64,000 nt of DNA, from positions 1,487,001 through 1,551,000 of the forward strand of contig NZ_CP029151.1 of NCBI RefSeq assembly GCF_003095655.1, read 5' to 3'. Under the pieces are notes generated by a model. It saw nothing but the letters and a program-made list of their open reading frames with translations. It was not told the origin of the DNA and made no database searches. Made by a program: the position numbers and the translations under genes. Origin of the DNA: Dokdonia sp. Dokd-P16 (GTDB lineage Bacteria > Bacteroidota > Bacteroidia > Flavobacteriales > Flavobacteriaceae). Below are positions 33,675 through 43,350 of this stretch, one piece after another; position 1 is the first letter of the stretch, and every line of letters begins with the position of its first letter.

Positions 33675-34013
33675 TTGGTACGCTTTCGCGAAAGCATAAT
33701 ACGTGTAAAACGTTGTCTTTACTGAAGTGACGTGCAAATGTCGGGTTAAATACTGCTCAAGAAATGAAACAAATCATAAATGAGCCATACTATTGCAGTG
33801 TAGAACTTCTTGTATATGTAATACCTAATAACAAGAAAGATGAGCTTTACAATTCGTTTCTATCGCATACGTATTTCAATAAAAAATAAAACCGTAGTTT
33901 AGAACTATGCTTTGATTTTTATATTTCATCTATACGCGCTATAATTCAAATTGTTTAAAACCCCTCTTCCTTATCATCAGGTATAATGCGCATCATTACA
34001 AGGCAAAACATTT
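33675..34013. other. 339-bp intergenic stretch
   Basis: Contains a palindrome copy (ACGCTTTCGCGAAAGC, core 33684-33693) right after the LysR stop. A 41-codon frame (ATG 33764 to TAA 33887-33889, beginning MKQIINEPYYCSVELLVY) is the only sizable one; it could be a small gene or a relic, and nothing decides. The rest is AT-rich sequence without a clear promoter for the next gene. Confidence 0.5.
33681..33695. repeat. Iterated palindrome copy (after LysR stop)
   Basis: Core 33684-33693, 9 bp after the LysR stop codon. Confidence 0.9.
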
Positions 34014-34838
34014 ATGATGAAACAACCAGAATTAGGACAAAAGATTTTAGAACTGCGCCAGCAAAAAGGATTAACGCAGGAAGAACTTGTAGAACAGTGT
34101 AATATTTCTGTGCGCACGATACAACGCATAGAAGCTGGAGAAACAATGCCACGTATTTACACGATTAAAACAATACTCTCTGCACTAGATAGAGATCTAG
34201 ATGACTTACAAGAAGATACCGTCTTTGAGGCCAAAGTAAAAAAGGCAATGCTCATTAATTTAGATGAGGATAAGGATGTATCATATCTATTTACACAACT
34301 CCACGTAGGATGGATAGCGGGTATATTAAGTATGATCGCATTTGTATTTGAACTTGTAGATGATTTTTACTTTGTAGCGGAGGGCACCTATTACTTTGGA
34401 AAAGTTTTTACTATTATACTTGGCATACTTTCTATTATTTTCTTTTCAGTATTTATGCGCACTTTTATACTTATCGGGAACTTATTTAAAAACAATTTTT
34501 TGAAAATAATTTCGACACTATTTATTATCATTAATGCAATTCTTGCTGGATATGCCCTTATTGACATGAACTATGTTGTCATGCCTATGGAGGCTTATGG
34601 AGTTATGTACATCGTGTTTTTTGGTGTGATGTCCATGTTTTTTGGCTATAGCTTATTTAAACTTAAAGGGCTGGGACAGTTACCACAAGCGTCCGGTATT
34701 TTACAAATGGTACTCGGTTTTATGATGCTGACTATATTTCTTGCTATTGTAGCAGGACCAGCAAGTATACTAGCACAAGCAATAAATGTCGCACTTATTC
34801 TCAGAGTGTATGAGATAATTAAAAAGCAAGTAGGTTAA
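34014..34838 (+). CDS. Membrane-anchored XRE-family regulator
   Basis: A 274-residue protein with an N-terminal Cro/CI helix-turn-helix (about 6-62: LGQKILELRQQKGLTQEEL, then ISVRTIQRIEAGE) joined by a linker to six or so transmembrane helices (about 98-265). Such HTH-plus-membrane proteins occur in Flavobacteriaceae and could sense a membrane signal while bound to DNA. No target is adjacent. ATG 34014 or 34017 are equally possible starts. Confidence 0.85.
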   Translation: MMKQPELGQKILELRQQKGLTQEELVEQCNISVRTIQRIEAGETMPRIYTIKTILSALDRDLDDLQEDTVFEAKVKKAMLINLDEDKDVSYLFTQLHVGWIAGILSMIAFVFELVDDFYFVAEGTYYFGKVFTIILGILSIIFFSVFMRTFILIGNLFKNNFLKIISTLFIIINAILAGYALIDMNYVVMPMEAYGVMYIVFFGVMSMFFGYSLFKLKGLGQLPQASGILQMVLGFMMLTIFLAIVAGPASILAQAINVALILRVYEIIKKQVG

Positions 34839-34852
34839 TAAGAACTATCATT

Positions 34853-35212
34853 TTAAAAAAAGTAAAACGCATCCTCAAAATGCTCAAGGCGTTCTTGTTT
34901 TGAGTTTTTAAGTACTCCTATAATATCAAATCGTACTTCGACATCTAGATCATTTTCTAGTACGTATTCATTTGACACTTTTACGATAGACTTTTGCTTA
35001 CCAGTACTCACAAAACTCTGCGGATCGCCAAAGAAATCTGAGTTACGCGCTTTTACTTCTACTACAACGAGGACGCCTTCTTCCTTCTGGCAGATAATGT
35101 CGACTTCATTTTTTCCAAAAAACCAATTACGTTCAAGAATAGTGTAACCCTGCTTTATTAAATGCAGGGTTGCTAGTTCTTCGCCGTATTCGCCTAGTTC
35201 TTTTGGGGTCAT
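34853..35212 (-). CDS. YraN/UPF0102 family nuclease-like protein
   Basis: A 119-residue PD-(D/E)XK-fold protein. The conserved pattern is present: GEYGEELA at the start, NEVDIIC (Glu36, Asp38) and VVEVKARN (Glu52, Lys54). YraN proteins resemble Holliday-junction resolvases, and their physiological role is poorly known. It is 15 bp upstream of no same-strand partner, and downstream of the lipoprotein gene at the same spacing, so the three minus-strand genes from 37.0 to 34.9 kb probably form one operon. Confidence 0.92.
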   Translation of the reverse strand: MTPKELGEYGEELATLHLIKQGYTILERNWFFGKNEVDIICQKEEGVLVVVEVKARNSDFFGDPQSFVSTGKQKSIVKVSNEYVLENDLDVEVRFDIIGVLKNSKQERLEHFEDAFYFF

Positions 35213-35227
35213 GATTTAGTTGTGTTA

Positions 35228-36112
35228 TTAGTACCCATAATAACCCCGTCTTAGTGAATCTACTCGTTTCTTTAACTTCCAAGGTGCAAGACCTACAGCA
35301 ACACGTCTTTTGTCAATATTTTTAAAATCAAGGATATTGGTGCTATCGACATTATCATAAATCCCATAATCGTAAAAACCTCGCGACCGCTGGCGACTGT
35401 CCAGCATATTACCAAGTATATCTGCTGGCGCTTTACCATTCTCAATCATTTTTAAAAGCACCGGTTTAAAGTATATGGTGTCGTCAAAATGAAAAAATAA
35501 TGTTCCTATGTCAACACGCTCACCTTGATCAAAATTATTCTTACCCACAAGTTGAGCTGAGGGATATCCATATTGATTAAAAATCTCTTTGATTCTTTTT
35601 TGATGAATGCTATCTACACGCTCCATCTCTATAAAATCTATAGGAGGCTGTCTTACTTCTTGATCAAGACGGTTCATTGCAATTATTTCTGCCCTTAAAT
35701 CTTGGTTAATATTTGCGTTAAACTCATCTGCATAAGAAGCAGCGTTACGCGTCAGATAATCCCACTCTTCATATTCCTTGAGGATATTATATATTTCATC
35801 GTTTTCAAAAGTATCAAAACTCATTCCTTCTTTAAGCATGCGCTCCATATATGGAAATGCTTTTTGCGGTTCGCCTACTTTGATAGATAGTTTTGCCATC
35901 ATTTCAGACTCTCTAATGAGCGTCTGGTTTAATAGACCACAACGAGCTTCTACCTCTTTAAAAATATCATAGGCTTTCTGATAGTCTTCTTCATAAAATG
36001 CAAGCTCTGCTTTATAAACATCTTGATAGTAGGAGTCTATAAAATTGCAAGAAGGTTTATCCACACAAGAAAAGAAAAACATAATTATAAGTATAGAGAG
36101 AATTCTATTCAT
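35228..36112 (-). CDS. Lipoprotein with TPR-like repeats
   Basis: A 294-residue protein with a lipoprotein signal (IIMFFFSC, lipid-bearing Cys near residue 16). Residues 30-120 look like two tetratricopeptide-type helical pairs (AELAFYEEDYQKAYDIFKE, KVGEPQKAFPYMERML). The C-terminal half (QYGYPSAQLVGKNNFDQG, GTLFFHFDDTIYFKP) resembles DUF6624-type domains that I recall in Bacteroidota. Likely on the outer membrane, periplasmic side. It overlaps the carboxypeptidase gene upstream by 8 bp. Function unknown. Confidence 0.72.
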   Translation of the reverse strand: MNRILSILIIMFFFSCVDKPSCNFIDSYYQDVYKAELAFYEEDYQKAYDIFKEVEARCGLLNQTLIRESEMMAKLSIKVGEPQKAFPYMERMLKEGMSFDTFENDEIYNILKEYEEWDYLTRNAASYADEFNANINQDLRAEIIAMNRLDQEVRQPPIDFIEMERVDSIHQKRIKEIFNQYGYPSAQLVGKNNFDQGERVDIGTLFFHFDDTIYFKPVLLKMIENGKAPADILGNMLDSRQRSRGFYDYGIYDNVDSTNILDFKNIDKRRVAVGLAPWKLKKRVDSLRRGYYGY

Positions 36113-37004
36113 ACCGTATACTTGCTTTAGTTGCTGTTACTTCAAGAGTGATCTCACTCCCCAACTTTAATGCATTATTATTATCTACGTGTCCCGCAGG
36201 AAAGTCAAAAGCTACCGGAAAGTCACATTCTTTTACAGCATCAAGCACAATCTCCTGTGCTGTTTTACCAAAGGGGATTCTATTATCGTGCATCTTAGTC
36301 ATACCACCTACAACCATGCCCGCACAGTGATCTAGCATCCCGTTGCGTTTTAGGTTGACAATCATCCTATCTATGTGATAGAGGTACTCATCCAGGTCTT
36401 CTATAAATAATATTTTACCAGTCGTATCAAGATCAGAGCTACTGCCGCAAAGGCTGAAAAGAATAGACAGGTTTCCGCCTACGAGCGTGCCTTTTGCAGT
36501 GCCTAGCCTGTTAAGCTTATTTGTGGTGTTGTAACTAAAGTTAGGTTGCTCGCCAAAAAGCGATTGTTTTAATGACGCTTTCGCGAAAGCGGTATTGTCA
36601 TCAAGAGATACAGGCATGGTCGCATGTATCGTTTTGAATCCGATTTTATGGATGTGGCTATGTAAAACCGTCACGTCAGAGTAGCCCACCACCCATTTTG
36701 GATATTTGACAAACTTGTAAAAATTTAGATCATCTACTATGCGCACCGTCCCGTAGCCACCACGAGCACACCAGATGGCTTTAATCTCGGTGTTATCCAG
36801 CATTTGCTGAAAGTCTTGTGCTCTCTGAAAATCTGTCCCAGCATACTGATTATCTTCTAGCCCAATGGTGTTGCCCAATACGGGAACTAAGCCCCAGCTT
36901 TTAAGCAAGGCAATGCCTTCTTCTAGCTCTTTTTTAGAAATTTTACGTGCCGTAGCAACAATTGCGACATTGTCGCCTTGTACAAGATAAGGAGGTGTAA
37001 TCAT
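36105..37004 (-). CDS. LD-carboxypeptidase, peptidase family S66
   Basis: A 299-residue serine peptidase that trims the terminal D-Ala from tetrapeptide murein stems during cell-wall recycling. The Ser-Glu-His triad is visible: Ser109 in VGYSDVT, the Glu of FIEDLDEYLYHIDRM and the His in PAGHVDNN. ATG 37004 gives the conserved start MITPPYLVQGD; a GTG 15 bp upstream is less likely. Cytosolic. A palindrome copy (36579-36588) encodes TAFAKASL. The gene heads the operon with the lipoprotein and yraN-like genes. Confidence 0.92.
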   Translation of the reverse strand: MITPPYLVQGDNVAIVATARKISKKELEEGIALLKSWGLVPVLGNTIGLEDNQYAGTDFQRAQDFQQMLDNTEIKAIWCARGGYGTVRIVDDLNFYKFVKYPKWVVGYSDVTVLHSHIHKIGFKTIHATMPVSLDDNTAFAKASLKQSLFGEQPNFSYNTTNKLNRLGTAKGTLVGGNLSILFSLCGSSSDLDTTGKILFIEDLDEYLYHIDRMIVNLKRNGMLDHCAGMVVGGMTKMHDNRIPFGKTAQEIVLDAVKECDFPVAFDFPAGHVDNNNALKLGSEITLEVTATKASIRYE

Positions 37005-37146
37005 TAGTGTATTTTTCACACCTCAATATACTAACTTAACGGCAGTTTGGATTTTAAACCGTCTGGTAATTTGGTGATAGTTTTCATTACTCAATATTTC
37101 AAAACAAAGTGATTTGAGAGATGCTTATAACTCACAAACCATGCTC

Positions 37147-37228
37147 CATAGCCCCGATAGCAATGAAAATCCCGCAACCTAGCGATAGCGTGGTGAGGAA
37201 TTGCAATGAATAGCGGGAAGAGGCAGCT
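37147..37228. ncRNA. Candidate structured repeat, Flavo-1-like
   Basis: Within the 341-bp gap before metG, AGCCCCGATAGCAATGAAAA leads to TCCCGC at 37169-37175, and after a GC-rich middle with AGCGATAGCG comes TAGCGGGAAGAGGC. The CCCGC/GCGGG pair and the AGCCCCGAT...GCGGGA frame resemble a dispersed intergenic element that I recall from many flavobacterial genomes (possibly the Flavo-1 motif). Whether it acts as RNA or as single-stranded DNA is unknown. The remainder of the gap holds only the metG promoter. Confidence 0.45.
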
Positions 37229-37316
37229 GCTTACTACAACTACTGCAGCGCTCCTAGCATAACAATACCGAGTTAAAGCTAGATTACTTTATAGATACTC
37301 CTTGCTTGTTTTTCTT

Positions 37317-37324
37317 TATTTTTG
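37317..37324 (+). promoter_or_regulatory. -7 box of metG promoter
   Basis: TATTTTTG, exact TAnnTTTG, 21 bp before ATG 37346. Confidence 0.55.
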
Positions 37325-37345
37325 TCGCTTCTTAAAGAATATAAT

Positions 37346-39433
37346 ATGTCTCAGAATCCACAACGATATACAATTACAGCGGCACTGCCGTATACTAACG
37401 GACCTATACACATAGGCCACCTTGCGGGAGTGTATGTTCCGGCAGATATTTATGCGCGTTACCAGCGTATGCAAGGAGCAGATGTTGCTTTTATATGTGG
37501 TAGTGATGAGCATGGAGTGCCTATTACAATTAAGGCAAAAAAGGAAGGGATTACACCGCAAGATGTAGTAGATAAGTATAATGCGATTATCAAAAAATCT
37601 TTTGAAGATTTTGGGATCACCTTTGATAACTACTCACGTACCTCTGCAAAAATTCACCACGATACAGCGTCTGAGTTTTTCAAGAACATGTATGATCAAG
37701 GTAAATTTATAGAAGAGACAAACGAGCAGCTGTATGATGCAGAGGCAAACCAGTTTCTTGCAGACCGTTTTGTGACGGGAACTTGCCCTAAGTGTGGCTT
37801 TGAAGAAGCTTATGGAGATCAGTGTGAGAGCTGTGGTACTTCGCACAATGCAACAGACTTAATTAACCCAAAGAGTGCCATAACAGGAGCTGTACCTACA
37901 CTTAAGGAAACAAAGCACTGGTTTTTACCACTTGATCAATACAATGATTTCTTTAAGGAGTGGATAATAGAAGGACACAAAAAAGACTGGAAAACAAATG
38001 TGTACGGGCAATGTAAGTCTTGGATAGATGATGGACTACGTCCACGTGCCGTAACTCGTGATCTAGACTGGGGAATCCCAGTACCAGTAGAAGGAGCAGA
38101 GGGCAAGGTTTTATACGTTTGGTTTGATGCGCCTATTGGCTATATCTCTTCTACAAAGGAGTGGGCAGCACGTGAGGGTAAAGATTGGGAGCCATACTGG
38201 AAAGATGAAAACACAAAACTACTTCACTTTATAGGGAAGGATAACATCGTTTTTCACTGTTTGATTTTCCCTGCAATGTTAAAGGGACATTGTGAGTATA
38301 TCTTGCCAGATAACGTACCTGCAAACGAGTTTTTAAACCTAGAAGGCCGCAAGCTTTCTACGTCAAAAAACTGGGCAGTATGGTTACATGAGTATCTGGA
38401 AGAATTTCCAGATCAGCAAGATGTGTTGCGTTATGTGCTTACGGCAAACGCGCCAGAATCTAAGGATAATGATTTTACTTGGAAGGATTTCCAAACTAGA
38501 AATAATAGCGAACTCGTAGCGATTTTTGGTAATTTAATTAATCGCGTGACGGTGCTTACACATAAGTATTATGGAGGTGTTGTGCCTACGCCTGGAGCTT
38601 TTAATGAGCTAGATAAAGAAGTGCTAGATGCCATAAAAGCATATCCAGCAGTGATAGGTAGCAGTATAGAAAAATACCGCTTTCGCGAAAGCCAAACAGA
38701 ATTCATGAATCTCGCTCGCCTAGGAAACAAATACCTAGCAGACGAAGAGCCGTGGAAGACTATCAAAACAGACGAGGAACGCACTAAAACAGTAATGTAT
38801 GTGGCTTTACAAATTGCAGCCGCACTTGCTATATTAAGTGAGCCGTTATTACCACATACAAGTGTAACGCTTAAAAATATTCTTGACCTTCCTGCTAGTG
38901 ATGTTGAGAATGCATTACAGTGGAGTGACATCACTTCAAAAGAAGTGTTATTACCAGCTGGACATACAATCAATAAATCTCAATTACTCTTCTCAAAAAT
39001 AGAAGACAGTCAGATACAAATACAGCTAGATAAACTAGAAGCAAGTAAAGCTGCAAATGAAGCAGAAGCTGCTGCCGAAAATGCGGTAGTAGAGCCACAA
39101 AAAGAGCTGATTAACTTTGACGATTTTACAAAACTCGATATGCGAGTAGGTACCATTATCGAAGCAGAAAAGATGAAGAAGACAAAGAAGCTCCTCATTT
39201 TAAAAGTAGATACAGGTATTGATGTACGTACCATCGTTTCTGGTATTGCAGAAAGTTTTACTCCAGAAGAAGTAATAGGGAAGCAAGTAACGGTACTTGT
39301 AAACTTGGCTCCAAGAGCTCTACGCGGTGTAGAGAGTGAAGGAATGATCTTAATGACAGAGGATGCTAGTGGAAAACTCGTGTTTTTAAATCCTGATGCA
39401 GATGGGGTGAGTAATGGGAATATGATAAGTTAA
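37346..39433 (+). CDS. metG: Methionyl-tRNA synthetase
   Basis: A 695-residue class I synthetase charging tRNA-Met. HIGH motif in [10 protein letters not shown] (about 20), zinc knuckle [18 protein letters not shown] (about 147-164), KMSKS-type motif KLSTSKNW (about 336), anticodon-binding helices to about 560, and a C-terminal EMAP/tRNA-binding domain [19 protein letters not shown] (about 590-694) used for dimerisation. ATG 37346 is chosen over an in-frame TTG that overlaps the -7 box. A palindrome core (38681-38690) encodes RFRES at a helix of the anticodon domain. The charged stretch 555-585 is a linker. Confidence 0.97.
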   Translation: MSQNPQRYTITAALPYTNGPIHIGHLAGVYVPADIYARYQRMQGADVAFICGSDEHGVPITIKAKKEGITPQDVVDKYNAIIKKSFEDFGITFDNYSRTSAKIHHDTASEFFKNMYDQGKFIEETNEQLYDAEANQFLADRFVTGTCPKCGFEEAYGDQCESCGTSHNATDLINPKSAITGAVPTLKETKHWFLPLDQYNDFFKEWIIEGHKKDWKTNVYGQCKSWIDDGLRPRAVTRDLDWGIPVPVEGAEGKVLYVWFDAPIGYISSTKEWAAREGKDWEPYWKDENTKLLHFIGKDNIVFHCLIFPAMLKGHCEYILPDNVPANEFLNLEGRKLSTSKNWAVWLHEYLEEFPDQQDVLRYVLTANAPESKDNDFTWKDFQTRNNSELVAIFGNLINRVTVLTHKYYGGVVPTPGAFNELDKEVLDAIKAYPAVIGSSIEKYRFRESQTEFMNLARLGNKYLADEEPWKTIKTDEERTKTVMYVALQIAAALAILSEPLLPHTSVTLKNILDLPASDVENALQWSDITSKEVLLPAGHTINKSQLLFSKIEDSQIQIQLDKLEASKAANEAEAAAENAVVEPQKELINFDDFTKLDMRVGTIIEAEKMKKTKKLLILKVDTGIDVRTIVSGIAESFTPEEVIGKQVTVLVNLAPRALRGVESEGMILMTEDASGKLVFLNPDADGVSNGNMIS

Positions 39434-39452
39434 TAAATTAAATATATATTGA

Positions 39453-40904
39453 ATGAATAGATTCTTATTGTTAATAGCCTTGGTGCTATCAATGACTGCA
39501 TATGGCCAAGAAGAATATCTTGAAATTTCTTTTAAGGATGTGAAGTCTTCAAGTGCTTACATCGACAATGTACATTTAGTTAAAAATCAAGAAACGGGAT
39601 TTTTATCCATTTTTGCAGAAGAATCTAAGACTACTTACGGCTTTCAATACGATGAAAATTTAAAGCAGGTAGCACAATTGACATCTGGGGGACTTAAAAG
39701 AAAGTATAAAGAAATTATAGGTCAAGTATACGATAACGATAGAATTAGGTTGCTTCAAAAAAACAAGAAAGGAACTAAGTTTGCTAGTATATTATACGAT
39801 TTCAATGCTCAAGTTACAGAAGAGATTGAGTATGATGTTGATATGTCAGATCAGAAATTTATTCAATCCTACAGCAAGGGCGGTGCTTGCTATGTTTTCA
39901 CAATATTCAAAAACAAAAATCTTCTTAGAAAATGGGTGTTTAAGTTGGATGGATCAGTATCACATATTGATATATCTCTTCAAGAGGAATTAGTGCGTAA
40001 TAGATTTTCATCAACAAATATTTATAATTTATTGACAGAGACGCAAGGTTTCAACACCATTTTAAAAATGGTAAAAGTTGAAAATAGACTTCCTAATACA
40101 CTTGAAATAGCCACTGAAGAAAGTAAGATGTATGCACACGACAATGGATTTTATTGGACGCTAGATAGTAATCATCATTATACAGTTTTATTAGATTTTC
40201 AATTACCTGATTTAGAGCCTACAATCACTTTTGTTGAGAAAACTAAATTAAATACAAGACTTCCAGCTTCTAATTCTTTTATTGTAGGTAATGTATTGGC
40301 TCAAATTGTATCAAGTAGTCAGGAGTTGAAGCTCAATTTTAGAGATATAGAAGACATGGAGTCTTTGAAAACATATGATTTGCTCAAAGATGATGAAATC
40401 ACCTTTAAAAATTCTCCTATACTTCAGGAGGGTTCTGTTTATAGCTTTGGAGCAACGAGAAAACTTGAGAAGACATCAAAATTTCTACGAAAAATCGCGT
40501 CAGATAAAAACGGTATAGCTCTTTTTAAAAGTGATAATGGTTACCGTGCTACAATAGGAGGTGTAAGACCTCAAAGCGGAGGTGGTGGATTTGGCGCCAT
40601 GGGTGCTTTGGGTTCAATTCCAATAGCAAGTTTTGGTGCAGCCACGATGAGTTTCAACCCAGCTTCATTTGCATATGGATCTTATGGTTTTACTGGATCT
40701 ACGCGCATTGAAAGTTTATTTCATAACGATTTTGACCATCGTGAAGGAGAGTTGCCTGATAATGTATTTGACGAGATTGAGGAGCTTTCTAGTAAATGGT
40801 TAAAAAGAGCAGATGATGTCTATTTGATAGACGATTTTGTTCTCTTTGGGAATTATCAAACCAATCGTAAACTCTTCACGCTTTATAAATTTCAAAACAA
40901 GTAA
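39453..40904 (+). CDS. Hypothetical secreted protein
   Basis: A 483-residue protein with a signal peptide ending at TAYGQ (about 18). The mature part is rich in beta strands with repeated FxxDxN/KxxLxxW patterns that suggest a propeller-like fold. Near 370-420 it has an odd low-complexity insert of Gly, Ala, Ser and Phe (SGGGGFGAMGALGSIPIA, then FAYGSYGFTGS). I do not recognise the family. Nineteen bases separate it from metG and seven from tex, so it may be cotranscribed with both. Confidence 0.7.
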   Translation: MNRFLLLIALVLSMTAYGQEEYLEISFKDVKSSSAYIDNVHLVKNQETGFLSIFAEESKTTYGFQYDENLKQVAQLTSGGLKRKYKEIIGQVYDNDRIRLLQKNKKGTKFASILYDFNAQVTEEIEYDVDMSDQKFIQSYSKGGACYVFTIFKNKNLLRKWVFKLDGSVSHIDISLQEELVRNRFSSTNIYNLLTETQGFNTILKMVKVENRLPNTLEIATEESKMYAHDNGFYWTLDSNHHYTVLLDFQLPDLEPTITFVEKTKLNTRLPASNSFIVGNVLAQIVSSSQELKLNFRDIEDMESLKTYDLLKDDEITFKNSPILQEGSVYSFGATRKLEKTSKFLRKIASDKNGIALFKSDNGYRATIGGVRPQSGGGGFGAMGALGSIPIASFGAATMSFNPASFAYGSYGFTGSTRIESLFHNDFDHREGELPDNVFDEIEELSSKWLKRADDVYLIDDFVLFGNYQTNRKLFTLYKFQNK

Positions 40905-40911
40905 AACCTCC

Positions 40912-43035
40912 TTGAAAATTTTAGAATTTATATCAAACAGCTCTGCCTTATCAGAAAAATCTGTAAAAGCAACTTTACAACTTCTTTCTGAAGACTGCAC
41001 TCTACCTTTCATTGCTCGCTATCGCAAGGAAGCGACGGGTGGACTAGATGAGGTGGAGATTGGAAAGATTATCGAACTTAAAGAGCAGTTTGAGACTTTA
41101 GAAAAACGAAAAAAATCAATTCTCAAATCACTAGAAGAGCAAGACGTTCTTACCAGCGAACTCAAAGATAAGATTGAAAAAACGCAAGATCTTACTACGC
41201 TAGAAGACTTGTATTTACCATATAAGAAAAAACGTAAAACCAAGGCAGAGACAGCACGTATAAACGGACTAGAACCACTAGCTAAAATCATTATGTCTCA
41301 AAATGCGCAAGACCCAGAAGGGCTAGCGCATCGATATACTAATAGCGAAGTTCCAGTTGCAGAAAATGCGTTAGAAGGAGCACGTCACATTATAGCTGAA
41401 TGGATTAATGAGCGCATAGATATACGAGATAACATCCGTGAGCAGTTAAAGCGTTTTGCCACCATAGAGACGAAGGTGGTTAAGAAAATGGCAGATGAGG
41501 AAAAAGCTCAGAAATTCCGCGATTATTTTGATTGGTCTGAGTCATTAAGTCGTTGCCCTTCACACAGATTACTTGCTATTTTAAGAGCCGAAAATGAAGG
41601 CTACATTCGTGTAAAAATCGTAATTGATGATGACCGCGCGCTTGATAAAATAGAACGCAAACTCATACGCTCGCGTGGCGATAGCGCCACACAGATTGAG
41701 CTAGCTATAAAAGATGCGTATAAACGACTATTATTCCCTGCACTTTCAAATGAAACGCTATCTGAAGCAAAGAAAACAGCAGATGAAACTGCTATTCAGG
41801 TTTTTGCAAAAAATTTAAAACAATTACTCCTTGGTTCGCCGCTAGGTGAGAAGCGTATTCTTGCGCTAGACCCAGGTTTTAGAACAGGTTGTAAACTGGT
41901 ATGCCTTGATGCACAGGGACGGTTGCTACATAACGAAACCATCTACCCGCATGCACCAAAAAATGATGATGCAGGCGCTATAAAGAAGATCTCAAGTCTT
42001 ACAGACGCATATAAAATTGAGGCAATCGCCATCGGTAATGGTACGGCTTCCCGCGAGACAGAAAGACTTGTAAAACGCATCCATTTTAAGAATGCGATGG
42101 AGGTTTTTGTAGTGAGCGAGGCAGGTGCATCCATCTACAGTGCGAGCAAGATTGCACGTGATGAGTTCCCTAATTATGATGTGACAGTTCGCGGTGCAGT
42201 TTCTATAGGTCGTAGGTTACAAGACCCGCTGGCAGAGCTTGTGAAGATAGATGCAAAGTCCATTGGCGTCGGGCAATATCAGCACGATGTAGACCAGGCC
42301 GCACTTCAAAAATCACTAGATCAAACGGTAGAAAACTGTGTAAATGCCGTGGGTGTCAATATAAATACAGCAAGTGCTCCGTTACTTAGCTATGTGTCAG
42401 GTATTGGGCCAAAACTTGCTGAGGGTGTAGTACGCTTTCGCCAAAGCGAAGGACCCTTTAAAACACGTCAAGAGATTAAAAAGGTACCACGTCTGGGAGG
42501 AAAAGCATTTGTGCAAGCCGCAGGTTTCTTAAGAATCACAGGTGCTGAAAATCCGCTAGATAACTCGTCTGTACATCCAGAAAGATATAAGTTGGTTGCA
42601 AGCATCGCCAAAGATCAAAAAGTCTCTGTTGCCGAAATGATAGGAAACACAAGCCTTCTTAAATCGATAGATCTTCAAAAATATGTAACCGATGAGGTAG
42701 GACTTCCTACACTTACCGATATTATAAGCGAACTAGAAAAGCCTGGCCTTGACATTAGAGAAAAAGCGAAGGTTTTTACTTTTAATCAAAACATACGCAC
42801 TATAGAAGATGTCCAGTCAGGCCATTTACTGCCTGGGATTATAAATAATGTAACGGCTTTTGGAGCTTTTGTAGACATTGGTATCAAAGAAAGCGGTCTC
42901 ATACACATCTCAAACCTAGCAGATGGTTTTGTGAGTGATGTGAGTGCGCACGTAAGTTTGCAGCAGCAAGTTATTGTAAAAGTGCTAGAAGTAGATATCG
43001 CAAGAAAGAGGATACAGTTGAAGTTAGAGAAGTAA
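40912..43035 (+). CDS. Tex-family transcription accessory/RNA-binding protein
   Basis: A 707-residue protein with the Tex layout: helical N-terminal region (about 1-300), YqgF/RuvC-like domain at RILALDPGFRTGCKLV (about 317), helix-hairpin-helix domains around NINTASAPLLSYVSGIGPK (about 485-560) and C-terminal S1 domain from GIINNVTAFGAFVDIG (about 640-705). It binds structured RNA and RNA polymerase. The start is TTG 40912 (KILEFISNSSALSEKS); an upstream in-frame start would lie inside the previous gene. A one-mismatch palindrome (42436-42445, TTTCGCCAAA) encodes RFRQS. Confidence 0.95.
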   Translation: MKILEFISNSSALSEKSVKATLQLLSEDCTLPFIARYRKEATGGLDEVEIGKIIELKEQFETLEKRKKSILKSLEEQDVLTSELKDKIEKTQDLTTLEDLYLPYKKKRKTKAETARINGLEPLAKIIMSQNAQDPEGLAHRYTNSEVPVAENALEGARHIIAEWINERIDIRDNIREQLKRFATIETKVVKKMADEEKAQKFRDYFDWSESLSRCPSHRLLAILRAENEGYIRVKIVIDDDRALDKIERKLIRSRGDSATQIELAIKDAYKRLLFPALSNETLSEAKKTADETAIQVFAKNLKQLLLGSPLGEKRILALDPGFRTGCKLVCLDAQGRLLHNETIYPHAPKNDDAGAIKKISSLTDAYKIEAIAIGNGTASRETERLVKRIHFKNAMEVFVVSEAGASIYSASKIARDEFPNYDVTVRGAVSIGRRLQDPLAELVKIDAKSIGVGQYQHDVDQAALQKSLDQTVENCVNAVGVNINTASAPLLSYVSGIGPKLAEGVVRFRQSEGPFKTRQEIKKVPRLGGKAFVQAAGFLRITGAENPLDNSSVHPERYKLVASIAKDQKVSVAEMIGNTSLLKSIDLQKYVTDEVGLPTLTDIISELEKPGLDIREKAKVFTFNQNIRTIEDVQSGHLLPGIINNVTAFGAFVDIGIKESGLIHISNLADGFVSDVSAHVSLQQQVIVKVLEVDIARKRIQLKLEK

Positions 43036-43042
43036 AAATTTT

Positions 43043-43302
43043 GTCACCTCGAGCGTGTCGAGAGGTCACACGAGTAACTCGTGGATGCGCTTACTCATAT
43101 GAGATTTCTCGGCAGGCTCGAAATGACGAGCGATTGTCATCTCGACGCGAAGAGAGATCACACAAGAAGCTCAAGAATACAGGCTGCGGAAAACTTGATT
43201 GTTCGCGACAAAGTCCTAGTCACCTCGAGCTTGTCGAGAGGTCGCACGAGTGGCTCACGTATGCACTTACTCCTATGTGATTTCTCGACAAGCTCGAATG
43301 AC
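43043..43302. repeat. Inverted-repeat array, left of the GIY-YIG gene
   Basis: Two ~85-bp units (43043-43127 and 43219-43302) and a half-unit (43136-43166). Each unit opens GTCACCTCGAGCGTGTCGAG-like and closes with TTTCTCGRCARGCTCGAAATGAC-like sequence, the inverted form of the opening; the core contains GCRCTTACTCMTATG. The arms match those at 3319-3660. Frames through this array (ending MSPRACREV..., ISRQARNDE) are not genes. Confidence 0.92.
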
Positions 43303-43350
43303 AAGTGGCTATGTTATATCGAATACACAAATTCCTGAAAAGTATAGTGC

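Noticed and set aside
33764-33889. 41-codon frame between the LysR and XRE genes
   Set aside because: Could be a small gene, but no promoter, no recognisable feature and no operon context; kept only as a note on the intergenic stretch.
43041-43338. Two overlapping plus-strand frames after tex
   Set aside because: Both are translations of the inverted-repeat array with low-quality, Arg/Ser-rich peptide.
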